The notes under the pieces were generated by a model. It did no database searches. It saw only the letters and a program-made list of their open reading frames with translations, and had not been told where the DNA came from. The position numbers and the translations under genes were made by a program. Shown here piece by piece: positions 1 through 9,077 of a stretch of DNA of 64,000 bases. Origin of the DNA: Fen-330 sp050008465. GTDB taxonomy: Bacteria; Acidobacteriota; Terriglobia; Bryobacterales; Bryobacteraceae. The first letter of the stretch is position 1; each line of letters opens with the position of its first letter. The stretch lies in the NCBI GenBank assembly GCA_050008465.1, contig JBEKMO010000004.1, positions 1-64,000 on the forward strand. The letters run 5' to 3'.

Positions 1-1896
1 TTCACCTATGACGGCGACACGCCGCAAGACGCCCGCAAAGCCATCCGCGAGCGCGCCAACATCGTCCTGACCAACCCGGACATGCTGCACGCCGGCATCC
101 TGCCGCACCACACGCGCTGGGCGAAGCTGTTCGAGCGGCTGCGCTATTTCGTCATCGACGAGCTGCACTACTGCCGGGGCGTCTACGGCAGCCACCTGGC
201 GAACGTCATTCGGCGTCTGAAGCGGATCTGCGCGTTCTACGGGTCTTCGCCGCAGTTCATCTGCTGCTCGGCCACCATCGCCAACCCGCGAGAGCTGGCC
301 GAGACGCTCACCGGGGAACGCTTCGAGCTGATCGGCCAGAGCGGCGCGCCAGTCGGGGAGAAGTACTTCATCTTCTATAACCCGCCCTTCGTGAACCGGC
401 AGCTCGGCATCCGGCGCAGCTACCTTCAGGAATCCAAGCGGGTGGCGCTCGAGTTTCTCGAACGGCGGCTGCAAACGCTGGTGTTCGCCAACAACCGGCT
501 GGCCACCGAGGTGCTCATCACCTACCTTAAGGACGCGTGCGCGCGACGCCCGATGGGGCAGGATGCGGTGCGCGGATACCGGGGCGGCTACCTGCCTCGA
601 GAACGGCGCGAGATCGAACGCAAGCTGCGCGAGGCGGACATCCGCTGCGTGGTGGCCACCAACGCGCTCGAGCTGGGCATCGACATCGGGTCGCTGGACG
701 CCGTGGTGATGGCCGGCTATCCCGGTACAATTGCCTCGACCTGGCAACGGGCGGGCCGCTCCGGGCGGCGGCAGTCCACCTCGGCGGCCGTGCTGGTAGC
801 CTCCAGCGCCCCGCTGGATCAGTACGTCATCGAGCATCCCGACTACTTTTTCGGCCGCTCGCCCGAGCACGCCCACATCAACCCGAACAACCTGGAGATC
901 CTGCTCAATCACGTCAAGTGCGCGGCCTTCGAGCTACCGATTCGCGACGGGGAGAAGTTCGGGCCGCACGACACCGGCGAACTTTGCCGGTTCCTGGAGG
1001 AGCTGAAACTCCTGCACCACTCGGCCGGAGCCTGGCACTGGACCTCGGACACGTATCCGGCCGACGCCATCAGCCTGCGCTCGATCACCAGCGACAACTT
1101 CGTGGTGGTGGATACGACGGGTGAGCCGAAGGTCATCGCCGAGGTGGATTTCCCCTCCGCGCTGACCACGCTGCACGAGAAGGCGATCTACTTGCACGAA
1201 GCGCGCCAATACCAGGTGGAGCGGTTCGACTACGAGGGCCGCAAGGCCTACGTCCGCCAGGTGCAGTGCGACTACTTCACCGACGCGATCGACTACACGC
1301 AGGTGAAGGTGCTCGAGGAGTTCGAGTCGGTCGCGATCGCGGGCGCGCGCGGCGTGCATGGCGAGGTCCGTGTGAACCGCCAGGTGGTTGGATTCAAGAA
1401 GGTGAAGTTCTACACCATGGAGAACGTCGGGGCGGGCAACCTCTCGATGCCGGAACAGGAGATGCACACCACCGCGTTCTGGCTGCACTTCCCGGAGAGC
1501 TTCCTGGCGCGGTTCCCCGACCTCTCGCCGACCGAAAAACAGAATGCGCTCACCGGACTGGGCAACGCGCTGCGCACCGTGGCGGCGTTCCTGCTGATGT
1601 GCGACCCGCGCGACCTCGGCGTGGCCTTCGGCGAGGACATCTCGAAGGGCCTGAAAACCTACGAGCCGGATTTGTTTCTGTACGACAACTACCCGGGCGG
1701 GGTGGGGCAGAGCGCGCCGCTCTACCGGATGGCCGCCAAGCTGCTCGAACACGCCGCCGCGCTGCTGGCCGCCTGCCCGTGCGACGCGGGCTGCCCAAGC
1801 TGCGTCGGCCCGGTGGGCGAAATCGGCGAGCGCGGCAAAGAAGCCGCATCGCGCATCTTGGCGGAACTACTGGCAGCGCCTCCCTCGTCTGAGTAG
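1..1896 (+). CDS. DEAD/DEAH-box helicase of the MrfA/YprA type, 5' end outside window
   Basis: The frame is open from base 1, so the N-terminal part with Walker A lies upstream. Visible in order are YDGDTP (motif Ia region), TNPDMLH, the DELH motif II, CSATIANP (motif III), the helicase C domain with TNALELGIDIG and QRAGRSGRR (motif VI), and a C-terminal MZB/DUF1998-type domain. That domain contains YDNYPGGVG and a four-cysteine cluster, CPCDAGCPSC, as expected for an iron or zinc site. MrfA homologues act in DNA repair (mitomycin-type lesions in Bacillus), so a DNA-repair or nucleic-acid-remodelling role is likely. The stop is at 1894-1896. The family call is firm; the exact role is inferred. 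Confidence 0.9.
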   Translation, partial: FTYDGDTPQDARKAIRERANIVLTNPDMLHAGILPHHTRWAKLFERLRYFVIDELHYCRGVYGSHLANVIRRLKRICAFYGSSPQFICCSATIANPRELAETLTGERFELIGQSGAPVGEKYFIFYNPPFVNRQLGIRRSYLQESKRVALEFLERRLQTLVFANNRLATEVLITYLKDACARRPMGQDAVRGYRGGYLPRERREIERKLREADIRCVVATNALELGIDIGSLDAVVMAGYPGTIASTWQRAGRSGRRQSTSAAVLVASSAPLDQYVIEHPDYFFGRSPEHAHINPNNLEILLNHVKCAAFELPIRDGEKFGPHDTGELCRFLEELKLLHHSAGAWHWTSDTYPADAISLRSITSDNFVVVDTTGEPKVIAEVDFPSALTTLHEKAIYLHEARQYQVERFDYEGRKAYVRQVQCDYFTDAIDYTQVKVLEEFESVAIAGARGVHGEVRVNRQVVGFKKVKFYTMENVGAGNLSMPEQEMHTTAFWLHFPESFLARFPDLSPTEKQNALTGLGNALRTVAAFLLMCDPRDLGVAFGEDISKGLKTYEPDLFLYDNYPGGVGQSAPLYRMAAKLLEHAAALLAACPCDAGCPSCVGPVGEIGERGKEAASRILAELLAAPPSSE

Positions 1897-1929
1897 TACA
1901 TTGGGAGTTTCGAGGCTGCCTACTCGCCT

Positions 1930-2493
1930 ATGCCGAAAAAGCCACCGCTTTCGCTTTCCAGCCCACCCCCGGTACCAGCGGAGCTTGTCGCGCGAAGGAT
2001 CTACCTCATTCGGGGCCAGAAGGTAATGCTCGACAGCGACCTGGCTGAGCTGTATCAAATTGAGACCTTCAATCTGAACAAGGCCGTGAAACGCAACCTG
2101 GACCGCTTTCCGGAGGACTTCATGTTTCGGCTCTCGAAAGAAGAGGCCGAGTCATTGAGATTCCAGATTGGAATGTCAAAGCCCAGTGGGCGTGGTGGTC
2201 GGCGGTACCTGCCCTGCGCCTTCACTGAACATGGCGTGGCCATGCTGTCTTCGGTGCTCAACAGCGAACGGGCCGTCCAGGTGAACATCCACATCATCCG
2301 CGCTTTCGTGAAACTCCGGGAGGTCATGGCTACTCACAAGGACCTTGCGCAGAAGATCGAGGCGTTGGAGCGGAAGTACAAGAACCACGACCAAGAGATC
2401 CAGGTGATTTTCACGGCGATCAAGAAGCTGCTGGAGCCCTCGCCGCAGCCGCCCCAGCGCCGCATCGGCTTCGCGGTGGACGAGAAAAGCTGA
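1930..2493 (+). CDS. ORF6N-domain DNA-binding protein
   Basis: 187 residues. Residues about 12-100 form an ORF6N domain: an RIYLIRGQKVMLDSDLA segment, then NKAVKRNLDRFPEDFMF and RYLPCAFTEHGVAMLSSVL. A charged helical segment of coiled-coil character follows, and the tail is proline-rich. ORF6N domains are typical of phage antirepressor-like proteins and are also common as solitary chromosomal genes, so a DNA-binding regulatory role is inferred. No phage genes surround it. The start ATG has no clear Shine-Dalgarno sequence. Confidence 0.85.
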   Translation: MPKKPPLSLSSPPPVPAELVARRIYLIRGQKVMLDSDLAELYQIETFNLNKAVKRNLDRFPEDFMFRLSKEEAESLRFQIGMSKPSGRGGRRYLPCAFTEHGVAMLSSVLNSERAVQVNIHIIRAFVKLREVMATHKDLAQKIEALERKYKNHDQEIQVIFTAIKKLLEPSPQPPQRRIGFAVDEKS

Positions 2494-2588
2494 TCCCGCC
2501 GGATCCGTCAGTCTTGACCAACGTTCCATCCCCGTCGTCTGAAGCTCGAACAAAGCAGGCGCTGGCCCGGCGCGGCACGCGGCACGGC

Positions 2589-3338
2589 TCACGGCTTGTT
2601 GAGGTCCTCGGGGAACACCGCGTAGCCGGTGGGCGGCGGGAAGCCGTCGTGCAGCAGTTGGAGGCGCTTGCGAAGGTAGCGGCTGGGGATCTGGCGCGGG
2701 CCGGTCTCGACGTCGATATCGCAGCAGATCCCGTGGAGGTACAGGGTCAGGGTATCGATCAGGGACTGGCGGGCGTAGTTGCGGAACAGCTTGGTCTCGC
2801 GGCGTACATCCGCCTGCCGCTGCAACAGCGCTTGCTTCAACTGCCAGCCTTCCTCGTCGATCTCCCCGTGGACGCGGCCGCGCAACTCCTCGCGCAGGAT
2901 CTCGGGGTAGCGTTCCAGCGGCTCGCTGTCGATGTGGTCGGCAAGCAACGTGGCGATGGCGCGGTAGAAGACGTAGTGGTAGTCGGCCACCGGCCGGTCC
3001 TTGATCGCGAACACCAGCATCGCCTCGGGACCCGACATGAACTGCGCGCTCCAGGCTTGCCCCTTTTCCTCGGGCCGGTCGAAGGTCACCAGTTCTCCGC
3101 CCTTCCCGGTGGGCTTCTCGAGGTACGGAACCAGGAATACGAACACCTTGGCAAAAGCGGCCTGAACCGCGGGTGGAAGCGCCGCGATGGGTTCCTCGAG
3201 GTATTCCTTCGTCTCTTCTTCACCCAGTGGCAGCGCGGAAAAATAGGCAAAGGTGTTGCTCAGCGGGATCATCTCCTGGCGGAAGCGCTGGGCGAAATCC
3301 TGCACACTGATCTTGGCGAGGTCTGCCTGGGTAGACAT
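2589..3338 (-). CDS. Conserved hypothetical protein, 249 aa
   Basis: A cytosolic-looking protein with no signal peptide or membrane segment, rich in Glu, Arg and Leu, and predominantly helical in character (for example the ETKLFRNYARQSLIDTLTLYLHG stretch). Two adjacent cysteines (GICCDID) sit near residue 200. I do not recognise a domain. It was preferred over the long opposite-strand frame because its composition is protein-like, with balanced charges, few Arg/Pro runs, and third positions rich in G/C. It is transcribed divergently from 3546, and the palindromic repeat at 3358-3494 fills the shared upstream region. Confidence 0.75.
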   Translation of the reverse strand: MSTQADLAKISVQDFAQRFRQEMIPLSNTFAYFSALPLGEEETKEYLEEPIAALPPAVQAAFAKVFVFLVPYLEKPTGKGGELVTFDRPEEKGQAWSAQFMSGPEAMLVFAIKDRPVADYHYVFYRAIATLLADHIDSEPLERYPEILREELRGRVHGEIDEEGWQLKQALLQRQADVRRETKLFRNYARQSLIDTLTLYLHGICCDIDVETGPRQIPSRYLRKRLQLLHDGFPPPTGYAVFPEDLNKP

Positions 3339-3357
3339 CGGGTCCTGGAATTATTCT

Positions 3358-3494
3358 ACAGCTTGTGGCTTGTGGCTTGTGGCCTCTGGATTCGACGGCG
3401 ATTCACCTGCTGTCGCTCCTGCCGCGAGCCCAGGTGCGCCAGCGGGTGCGCGGTTGTGGATTCCACAGGCCACAAGCCACTGGCCACAAACTGT
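3358..3494. repeat. Palindromic interspersed repeat, copy A
   Basis: About 137 bp. The outer 35 bp at each end are imperfect inverted repeats built from CTTGTGGC / GCCACAAG words. An inner pair (CACCTGCTGTCGC against GCGCCAGCGGGTG) lies inside them, so the whole unit can fold as one long imperfect hairpin. It is about 80% identical to 5811-5940. It contains no ORF of its own. The form resembles a MITE or REP-like element. Confidence 0.8.
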
Positions 3495-3545
3495 TCCGGA
3501 TTGCCCGGAACACCGTCCATTGATGTATGATTCGGGCTTAAACCG

Positions 3546-5810
3546 ATGACACCCCACATCCCGCGAACGACGGAAACTCCCTGGTGGGCCGAGATACGGT
3601 GGATTTTTCTGGCGGCGCTGGGCCTGTTGATAATGGCCGGGCTTGCGCTACGCATGGTGCGGAACCTTGTTCCGAACCTGGTGAGAGCCAGCTCCTCGGT
3701 CTTCCGGCATGCGGCAACGGGCTGGGTGGAGGCGGCCCGGCCGGCTGGAGCAGTCTGGCGGCTCCGGGTGACGCGCGGCGGAACCGTATGGGCGCTGACC
3801 TGGATTCCGAGCGGCCTCAGCCGGCTCGAAGGCGCCTCCTGGAAGCAGTTCGGCGGCGACCTGTGCCGAGTGTTTGCCGTGGACGGCGAGCAGGTTTGGT
3901 GCGCCGCCAGCAACGGTGTGGCCCACTTCGACGGCCAACGTTGGCGCTGGTGGCGGGAGGCGGTGACGACGCCAGACGCCGCGAGCATCGTGGCGGCCAA
4001 GGGAGAGGCTTGGGTGGTCGACGAGGCCGGCAACCTGTCGCATTACGCAGGCGGCGGGTGGCACATCGGCAAGCTGGCACTGCCGGGCGTGAGCTGGGAC
4101 AACAAAGCAGCGGCACGGTTCCCGGAGCTGGCGCTGGCGCCGGACGGTTCCCTGTGGTTGATCAGGAGCGGCGTTTGGCGCTTCGATGGGGCGGAGTGGG
4201 CCCCGATCTCGTTTCCGGGGCGGCGGATCGAAGACGCCGCGCTGCTAGGCACCGCGCGCGGCCGCCTGTGGCTGGCCGGGAAAGACGAGGTGTTGTCGGT
4301 CGGCTGGGATGGGCGCTGGTGGACGCGGCACACACTGGGCGAGATGGGGTTGCCCGCCAAGACCCTGGTCCACGAAGTCGACGGCGCGGACACGGCCTGG
4401 TTTGCGACCAGCGCAGGACTGGTGTCCTTCGACGGCGCCGCCTGGCATCTCATCCCGCCGCCGCGGCCGGGGATGCGGACGCTACGGAGCGTGGGGGCGG
4501 GGCCGGATGGGACGGTCTGGGTGGCCGGAACCCAGACCGCCAGACTCTCGACTCTGCGTTTCGCTTTCTACGCGCTCACGGTCCTCGTTGTGCTCGCGCT
4601 ATTGGCACTGCTTGTGTGGATGTGGAAGGCGATGAAGTACCGGGCAAAGCGGGAGCAGGAGCTGATACGGCGGGCTGTCGAGCCTGTGCCGGTGGCGCGA
4701 TCTCGGTCGAGCGTCGCGGAGCAAGTCCTTCCGTTGATTCTGGCGCTGGTCGCGGTATTCCTGCTCCGGCGTGTCTGGCCGCAGCCGGGATGGTTCAGCA
4801 GCGTCCTGGCCGTGTTAATCGCCTACGAGTTGTTCGGCGGCGTTCTGCACTCGCTCAAGCGCCGCGAGGCCAAGTCTTCGGATCTGATCGGGCCGGGCGC
4901 GCCCCCGAAGTACGATTGGCGAAAATGCATTCTTCCGACGGTCTGGACGCTGCTGCTGTTTGCGGCAATGCGGCTGCATTGGATGCTGGAGAAACTGCAC
5001 CTGAGTTCGTCCGAGCTGGTGTTCCTCCTACCGCTGGCACTGCTTGGGCTCGCCGCTGGCGGCTTGCAGCAGATTCTGGGCTGGCTTATCGACCGCGCCG
5101 TGGCCCGCTGCAATTATGACGGGGCGCTGCGGCTGTCCCACCTGTTCTTCTGGAAGAAGGGAGAAGCGCCGTTTGTGCGTGGCGAGGTTTTGCTGACGGC
5201 AGGGCGCTACCCCGAGGCGGAGGCGGTCCTGCGCGAGGGCCTCGGCGGCGCGTGGCCGCTGACGGGCCTCTTCCCGATGCTGGAAGACCTGGGCAATGTG
5301 CTGATGGACACCGGAAGGAACGAAGAGGCCCGGCGGTGTTTCGAGAGCGCGCGCGATTTGAAGCCGGACCGGAGCGTCGCCCGCCAGGCCATGGCGGAGC
5401 TGCTGCTGCGGCAGGGGACGGAGACCGAGCGTGCGCTCGAGCTGGCCGGCCGCGCGCTGAAAGTGTACCGAGGCAGCCTGCTTGAGCGCATGACCTGTCC
5501 CGAACGCCTCGGAGAGACTCTGGCCGTGCACGCCTGGGCGCTGGCCCTGCAGGGGACCACTGCCGAGGCAACAAGGCAGATCGAGCAGGCGCTTCAAGGG
5601 CGGGTCCGGAAGAACCGGCCGGCGTTCGCCCATGTGCGCTTCCTGGCCGGAATGACGATGAAAGCGCTGGGCCGGAGCACCGAGGCCGCCGAACATTTCC
5701 GGGGCGGCCACGAGGCCGATCCCGCGGGTCGCTGGGGCATGCTCTGCGCGGCGGCGCTGCGGGAATCGGGTTCCTCCGGCGCGGAACCCCTTGGTGTTCC
5801 AATTCACTGA
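3546..5810 (+). CDS. Membrane protein with propeller-like sensor repeats, TM helices and C-terminal TPRs
   Basis: 754 residues. There is a membrane helix at about 18-38. Residues about 70-330 carry five or six repeats of the pattern 'W-A/L-x-S-x-G-V-x-x-F-D-G-x-x-W', as in two-component-regulator propellers. A second strong helix follows at about 340-362, then three or four hydrophobic segments (about 395-505), then TPR-like helix pairs from about 520 to 735 (EAEAVLREGL, NEEARRCFESARDLKPD). The order suggests an extracytoplasmic propeller and cytoplasmic TPRs, possibly a signalling or assembly scaffold. There is no kinase, cyclase or receiver domain. The two copies of the palindromic repeat lie immediately on each side. 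Function unknown. Confidence 0.8.
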   Translation: MTPHIPRTTETPWWAEIRWIFLAALGLLIMAGLALRMVRNLVPNLVRASSSVFRHAATGWVEAARPAGAVWRLRVTRGGTVWALTWIPSGLSRLEGASWKQFGGDLCRVFAVDGEQVWCAASNGVAHFDGQRWRWWREAVTTPDAASIVAAKGEAWVVDEAGNLSHYAGGGWHIGKLALPGVSWDNKAAARFPELALAPDGSLWLIRSGVWRFDGAEWAPISFPGRRIEDAALLGTARGRLWLAGKDEVLSVGWDGRWWTRHTLGEMGLPAKTLVHEVDGADTAWFATSAGLVSFDGAAWHLIPPPRPGMRTLRSVGAGPDGTVWVAGTQTARLSTLRFAFYALTVLVVLALLALLVWMWKAMKYRAKREQELIRRAVEPVPVARSRSSVAEQVLPLILALVAVFLLRRVWPQPGWFSSVLAVLIAYELFGGVLHSLKRREAKSSDLIGPGAPPKYDWRKCILPTVWTLLLFAAMRLHWMLEKLHLSSSELVFLLPLALLGLAAGGLQQILGWLIDRAVARCNYDGALRLSHLFFWKKGEAPFVRGEVLLTAGRYPEAEAVLREGLGGAWPLTGLFPMLEDLGNVLMDTGRNEEARRCFESARDLKPDRSVARQAMAELLLRQGTETERALELAGRALKVYRGSLLERMTCPERLGETLAVHAWALALQGTTAEATRQIEQALQGRVRKNRPAFAHVRFLAGMTMKALGRSTEAAEHFRGGHEADPAGRWGMLCAAALRESGSSGAEPLGVPIH

Positions 5811-5940
5811 GGCTTATAGCTTGTGGCCTGTAGATTCGCCGGCGATTCACCTGCTGGCGCTCCTACCGCTAGCCCAGGTGCGCCAGCGGGTGCGCGACCG
5901 TGGAATCCACAGACCACAAGCCACAGGCCACAAGCCATTC
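5811..5940. repeat. Palindromic interspersed repeat, copy B
   Basis: Second copy of the element at 3358-3494. It starts directly after the stop codon of the preceding gene and ends about 17 bp before the lpxB start. The same nested inverted repeats are present, and the inner arms match better here (CACCTGCTGGCGC / GCGCCAGCGGGTG). In this position it could also act as an RNA hairpin or terminator between the two genes. Confidence 0.8.
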
Positions 5941-5957
5941 CTATACACTGATGCAAG

Positions 5958-7082
5958 GTGACGGAGAAGATCCTGATCTCGGCGGGGGAGGCTTCCGGCG
6001 ACCTGTACGCGGCAAGCCTGGTCGAGACGTTGCGCGGGCGCTTCCCCGAGATCGAGTTCTTCGGATGCGCGGGGCCGCGGATGCGCCGGGCGGGGGTTCG
6101 GGCCGTGGTGGAGTCGGAACGCCTGTCGGTGGTCGGGCTGGTCGAGGTGTTGGCGCACATCCCGCGGATCTACGGCCAATACCGCAAGCTGGTCGAGGCC
6201 GCGCGAAGGGAACGTCCGCGCCTGGCGATCCTTACCGACAGCCCGGACTTCCACCTGAGGGTGGCGCGCCGCGTGAAACGGCTCGGCGTTCCGGTGGTGT
6301 ACCTGGTTGCGCCGCAGGTGTGGGCCTGGCGCAAGGGCCGTATCCCGCTGATGCGCCGCGTCATCGACCACCTGCTGTGCATCTTTCCGTTCGAGGAGGA
6401 GTTCTTCCGGCACCATGGCATTCCGGCGACCTACATCGGCCACCCGCTCTCGCGCCTGATCCGGCCGTCGCTCTCGAAGGAGGATTTCCTGAAGAAGCAC
6501 GGCCTTGCGGCGGACCGGCCGATTGTGGCGCTGCTTGCGGGCAGCCGCGGCGGGGAGGCGGCACGCCACCTGCCGGCATTGCTCGAGGCCGCCGGCGCCA
6601 TCCTACGGAAGCAGGCGGCCCAGTTCGTGCTTGCCACGCCCGCCCCCGGTTTTGCACTTTTTCGGGAACGCATTTCGGGCGCGCCCATCCAAGTAATTGA
6701 AGGTGAAACGTGGGACGTGTTGGCCCATGCCGATCTGGCTCTGGCCGCCAGCGGCACGGTGACCATCGAGGCGGCCCTCCTCGGCACTCCCATGGTTACC
6801 TTCTATAAGGTGACGGGGCTGAGTTGGTTTTTGGGCCGGTTCCTGGTCCGAGTGCCTTACTATTCCATGGTCAACCTGGTGGCGGGGCGGACGGTCGTCC
6901 CCGAATTGATGCAGAATGAAATGAAGGGGGAGCGCCTGGCCGCCGAAGCGTTGCGGCTGCTGAACGATCCCGGCGCGCGCGACCAAATGCGGCAAGGCCT
7001 CGCAGAGGTTGCGGCTGCGCTCTCGGGCGGCGACGATCCGATGGACCGGGCGACCCGTATAATCCAAGAGTTCCTGAGGTGA
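5958..7082 (+). CDS. lpxB: Lipid-A-disaccharide synthase
   Basis: 374 residues, normal family length. The enzyme joins UDP-2,3-diacylglucosamine and lipid X to give the lipid A disaccharide at the inner membrane, which implies a lipid A-bearing outer membrane. The N-terminal ILISAGEASGDLYAA motif, the VYLVAPQVWAWRKGR segment, the YIGHPL motif and the LLAGSRGGEA nucleotide-sugar region are all visible. GTG was chosen as start because it places the AGEASGD motif at the usual distance from the N-terminus. The next gene begins 16 bp downstream. Confidence 0.95.
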   Translation: MTEKILISAGEASGDLYAASLVETLRGRFPEIEFFGCAGPRMRRAGVRAVVESERLSVVGLVEVLAHIPRIYGQYRKLVEAARRERPRLAILTDSPDFHLRVARRVKRLGVPVVYLVAPQVWAWRKGRIPLMRRVIDHLLCIFPFEEEFFRHHGIPATYIGHPLSRLIRPSLSKEDFLKKHGLAADRPIVALLAGSRGGEAARHLPALLEAAGAILRKQAAQFVLATPAPGFALFRERISGAPIQVIEGETWDVLAHADLALAASGTVTIEAALLGTPMVTFYKVTGLSWFLGRFLVRVPYYSMVNLVAGRTVVPELMQNEMKGERLAAEALRLLNDPGARDQMRQGLAEVAAALSGGDDPMDRATRIIQEFLR

Positions 7083-7098
7083 TTGGGGGAGAGAGCGA

Positions 7099-9060
7099 AT
7101 GGCTCGCAATACATGGATTGGGCTGGCATTCCTGATGACTGCGGCGGCGGCATCGGCCCAGCAGCGCCAGCCGCGCATCGAGGTGGCACACTACCAGATC
7201 GACGCGGAAGTCAACCCGCGCATGCAGACACTTGCCGCCAAGGTGCTGGTCCGGTTCGTTCCGCAGGACGATTACACCACCTCGGCCGAGTTTGAGCTGA
7301 ACAACGCGCTGAATGTTTCGAAGGTCGAAGATGAGAGCGGGCGGCAGGTCTCGGCGACCCGCGCGCCGCAGACCTCGTCGGTGAGCGTGAGCTTTGCCGA
7401 GCCGCTGGCGAAGGCCAGGCCGACCAGCCTGGTTTTCCAATACGACGGGCGGCTCACGGGAAACGAGGACTCTCCGGTGTTCGGCATCAAGTTCGCCACG
7501 ATCCATCCGGATTTCGCCTACCTGCTGTATCCCGGGCGCTGGTTCCCGGTGGCCGGCTACAGCGCCAACCGGTACACCGCCGACATCCGCATCACGGTTC
7601 CCTCGGGCTACAAGGTTATTGCTCCGGGGATCGCCAGGCAGGAGCCGCTGGCCGGCGACAAGGTGCTGTACAGCTTTCAGTTCACCAAGCCTGCGTTCCC
7701 GGGGAGCATCGCCGTGGTGCAAGGCGACCCGGCGCAGATCTCCAGCGAAGGCGTCACCACCTGGCTGTACTTCCGCGGCACGGAGAAAGCGATGGCGGGG
7801 CCGTATGGCCAGGAGACCGGCAAGGTGATGTCCTACCTGACCAGCCTTTACGGCCTGCCGCTTCAGGCCAACCTGACCCTGATCGAGACCGAGGAGGGCG
7901 CACCGAACGGTTACTCCGCGCCGGGGATCCTGTTCCTGTCCCCGCAAGGCATTGGCAAGCAGCCGAACACGCGGTTGCTGGCCAACCAGATTTCACGGCA
8001 GTGGTGGGGATCGCTGGTCTCCGCAGCCACGCGCAATCATCTCTGGCTCACCAACGGCATGGCGCGGTACTCCGAGATCCTGTACCTGGAGCACGTCAAC
8101 GGCCCGTCGGCGCTGGAGGCCGAAGCGCGCGACGTTTACATCGACGCGCTCACCATGAACGATATCCCCGTAATCCAGACGCCTCGCCTGGAGGACTATT
8201 CGCCCGAGTTTTGGGCCGTCACCGCCAGCAAGGGCGCGGCGGTCCTGCACATGCTCCGCTACGTGATGGGTGATGCGAACTTCCAGAAGCTGCTGAACCA
8301 GTTCCCGGACAAGTACGCTTGGAAGCCGGTCCGGACGGAGGATTTCGAGAAAGTCGCCGAAGCCGTTTCGGGGCAGAACCTGAAGTACTTTTTCCTCCAA
8401 TGGATCGAGTCGAGCGGCGCCCCGGAGTTCAAGCTCGAGTACACGATCTACCGGACGCAGAAGGGTTTCCGCGTGATGGGCAAGGTCTCGCAGGACCTCG
8501 ATATCTTCCGCATGCCGGTGGAGTTGAAGATCGAGACCGAGGGCAACCCGGAGCAGAAGACGGTCGAAGTGGTGGGCACCTCCTCCGAGTTCGTGGTGGA
8601 CACCTTCGGCAAGCCCAAGACGCTCGCGCTCGACCCGAACAACCGCGTGCTGCGGTTCAGCGATCCCATTCGCGTGGCGGTGGGCATCCGCCACGGCGAG
8701 CAGTTCGCCGAGGTCAGCGACTTCAACGAGTCGCTGAAGGAATACCAGAAGGCGCTCGAAGTCAACCGCAACAGCTCGCTGGCGCATTACCGCATCGGCG
8801 AGGTGTTCTTCCTCCAGAACAACTACCAGTCGGCGGCGAACGAATTCCGCGAAGCGCTCAACGGCGACCTCGATCCCAAGTGGACCGAGGTCTGGGCCCA
8901 CATCAACCTGGGCAAGATCTTCGACATCACCAGCCAGCGCGACCGCGCGGTGAACGAATACACGCTCGCCATGCGCACCAAAGACAATACCCAGCGCGCC
9001 CAGGAAGAAGCGGCGAAGTACCTCAAGCAGCCCTACGAGAAGAAGCGGACGGCGGAATAG
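7099..9060 (+). CDS. Secreted M1-peptidase-like pseudoenzyme with C-terminal TPRs
   Basis: 653 residues with a signal peptide (about 1-22, ending AAAASAQ) and a GGGGGAG-like ribosome site before the ATG. Residues about 25-530 follow the M1 aminopeptidase layout: an N-terminal beta domain, then the conserved QWWG and a C-terminal domain ending in a 'D-P-N-N-R-V-L' element. The zinc site is replaced throughout. The HExxH position reads N296-Q-I-S-R300, and the downstream Glu ligand is Asn319. It should therefore not bind catalytic zinc. Residues about 540-640 hold TPR-like helices. A scaffold or binding role is inferred. A catalytically complete M1 homologue lies at 56376-58793. Confidence 0.85.
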   Translation: MARNTWIGLAFLMTAAAASAQQRQPRIEVAHYQIDAEVNPRMQTLAAKVLVRFVPQDDYTTSAEFELNNALNVSKVEDESGRQVSATRAPQTSSVSVSFAEPLAKARPTSLVFQYDGRLTGNEDSPVFGIKFATIHPDFAYLLYPGRWFPVAGYSANRYTADIRITVPSGYKVIAPGIARQEPLAGDKVLYSFQFTKPAFPGSIAVVQGDPAQISSEGVTTWLYFRGTEKAMAGPYGQETGKVMSYLTSLYGLPLQANLTLIETEEGAPNGYSAPGILFLSPQGIGKQPNTRLLANQISRQWWGSLVSAATRNHLWLTNGMARYSEILYLEHVNGPSALEAEARDVYIDALTMNDIPVIQTPRLEDYSPEFWAVTASKGAAVLHMLRYVMGDANFQKLLNQFPDKYAWKPVRTEDFEKVAEAVSGQNLKYFFLQWIESSGAPEFKLEYTIYRTQKGFRVMGKVSQDLDIFRMPVELKIETEGNPEQKTVEVVGTSSEFVVDTFGKPKTLALDPNNRVLRFSDPIRVAVGIRHGEQFAEVSDFNESLKEYQKALEVNRNSSLAHYRIGEVFFLQNNYQSAANEFREALNGDLDPKWTEVWAHINLGKIFDITSQRDRAVNEYTLAMRTKDNTQRAQEEAAKYLKQPYEKKRTAE

Positions 9061-9077
9061 GGCGCTGGTCCCGCTGG

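Noticed and set aside
1930..2493. Prophage remnant suggested by the ORF6N gene
   Set aside because: No integrase, structural or lysis genes nearby; solitary ORF6N genes are common in chromosomes.
2514..3530. 338-codon plus-strand frame over the 249-aa hypothetical
   Set aside because: No recognisable domain, skewed composition, and it runs through the palindromic repeat; the minus-strand frame looks far more protein-like.
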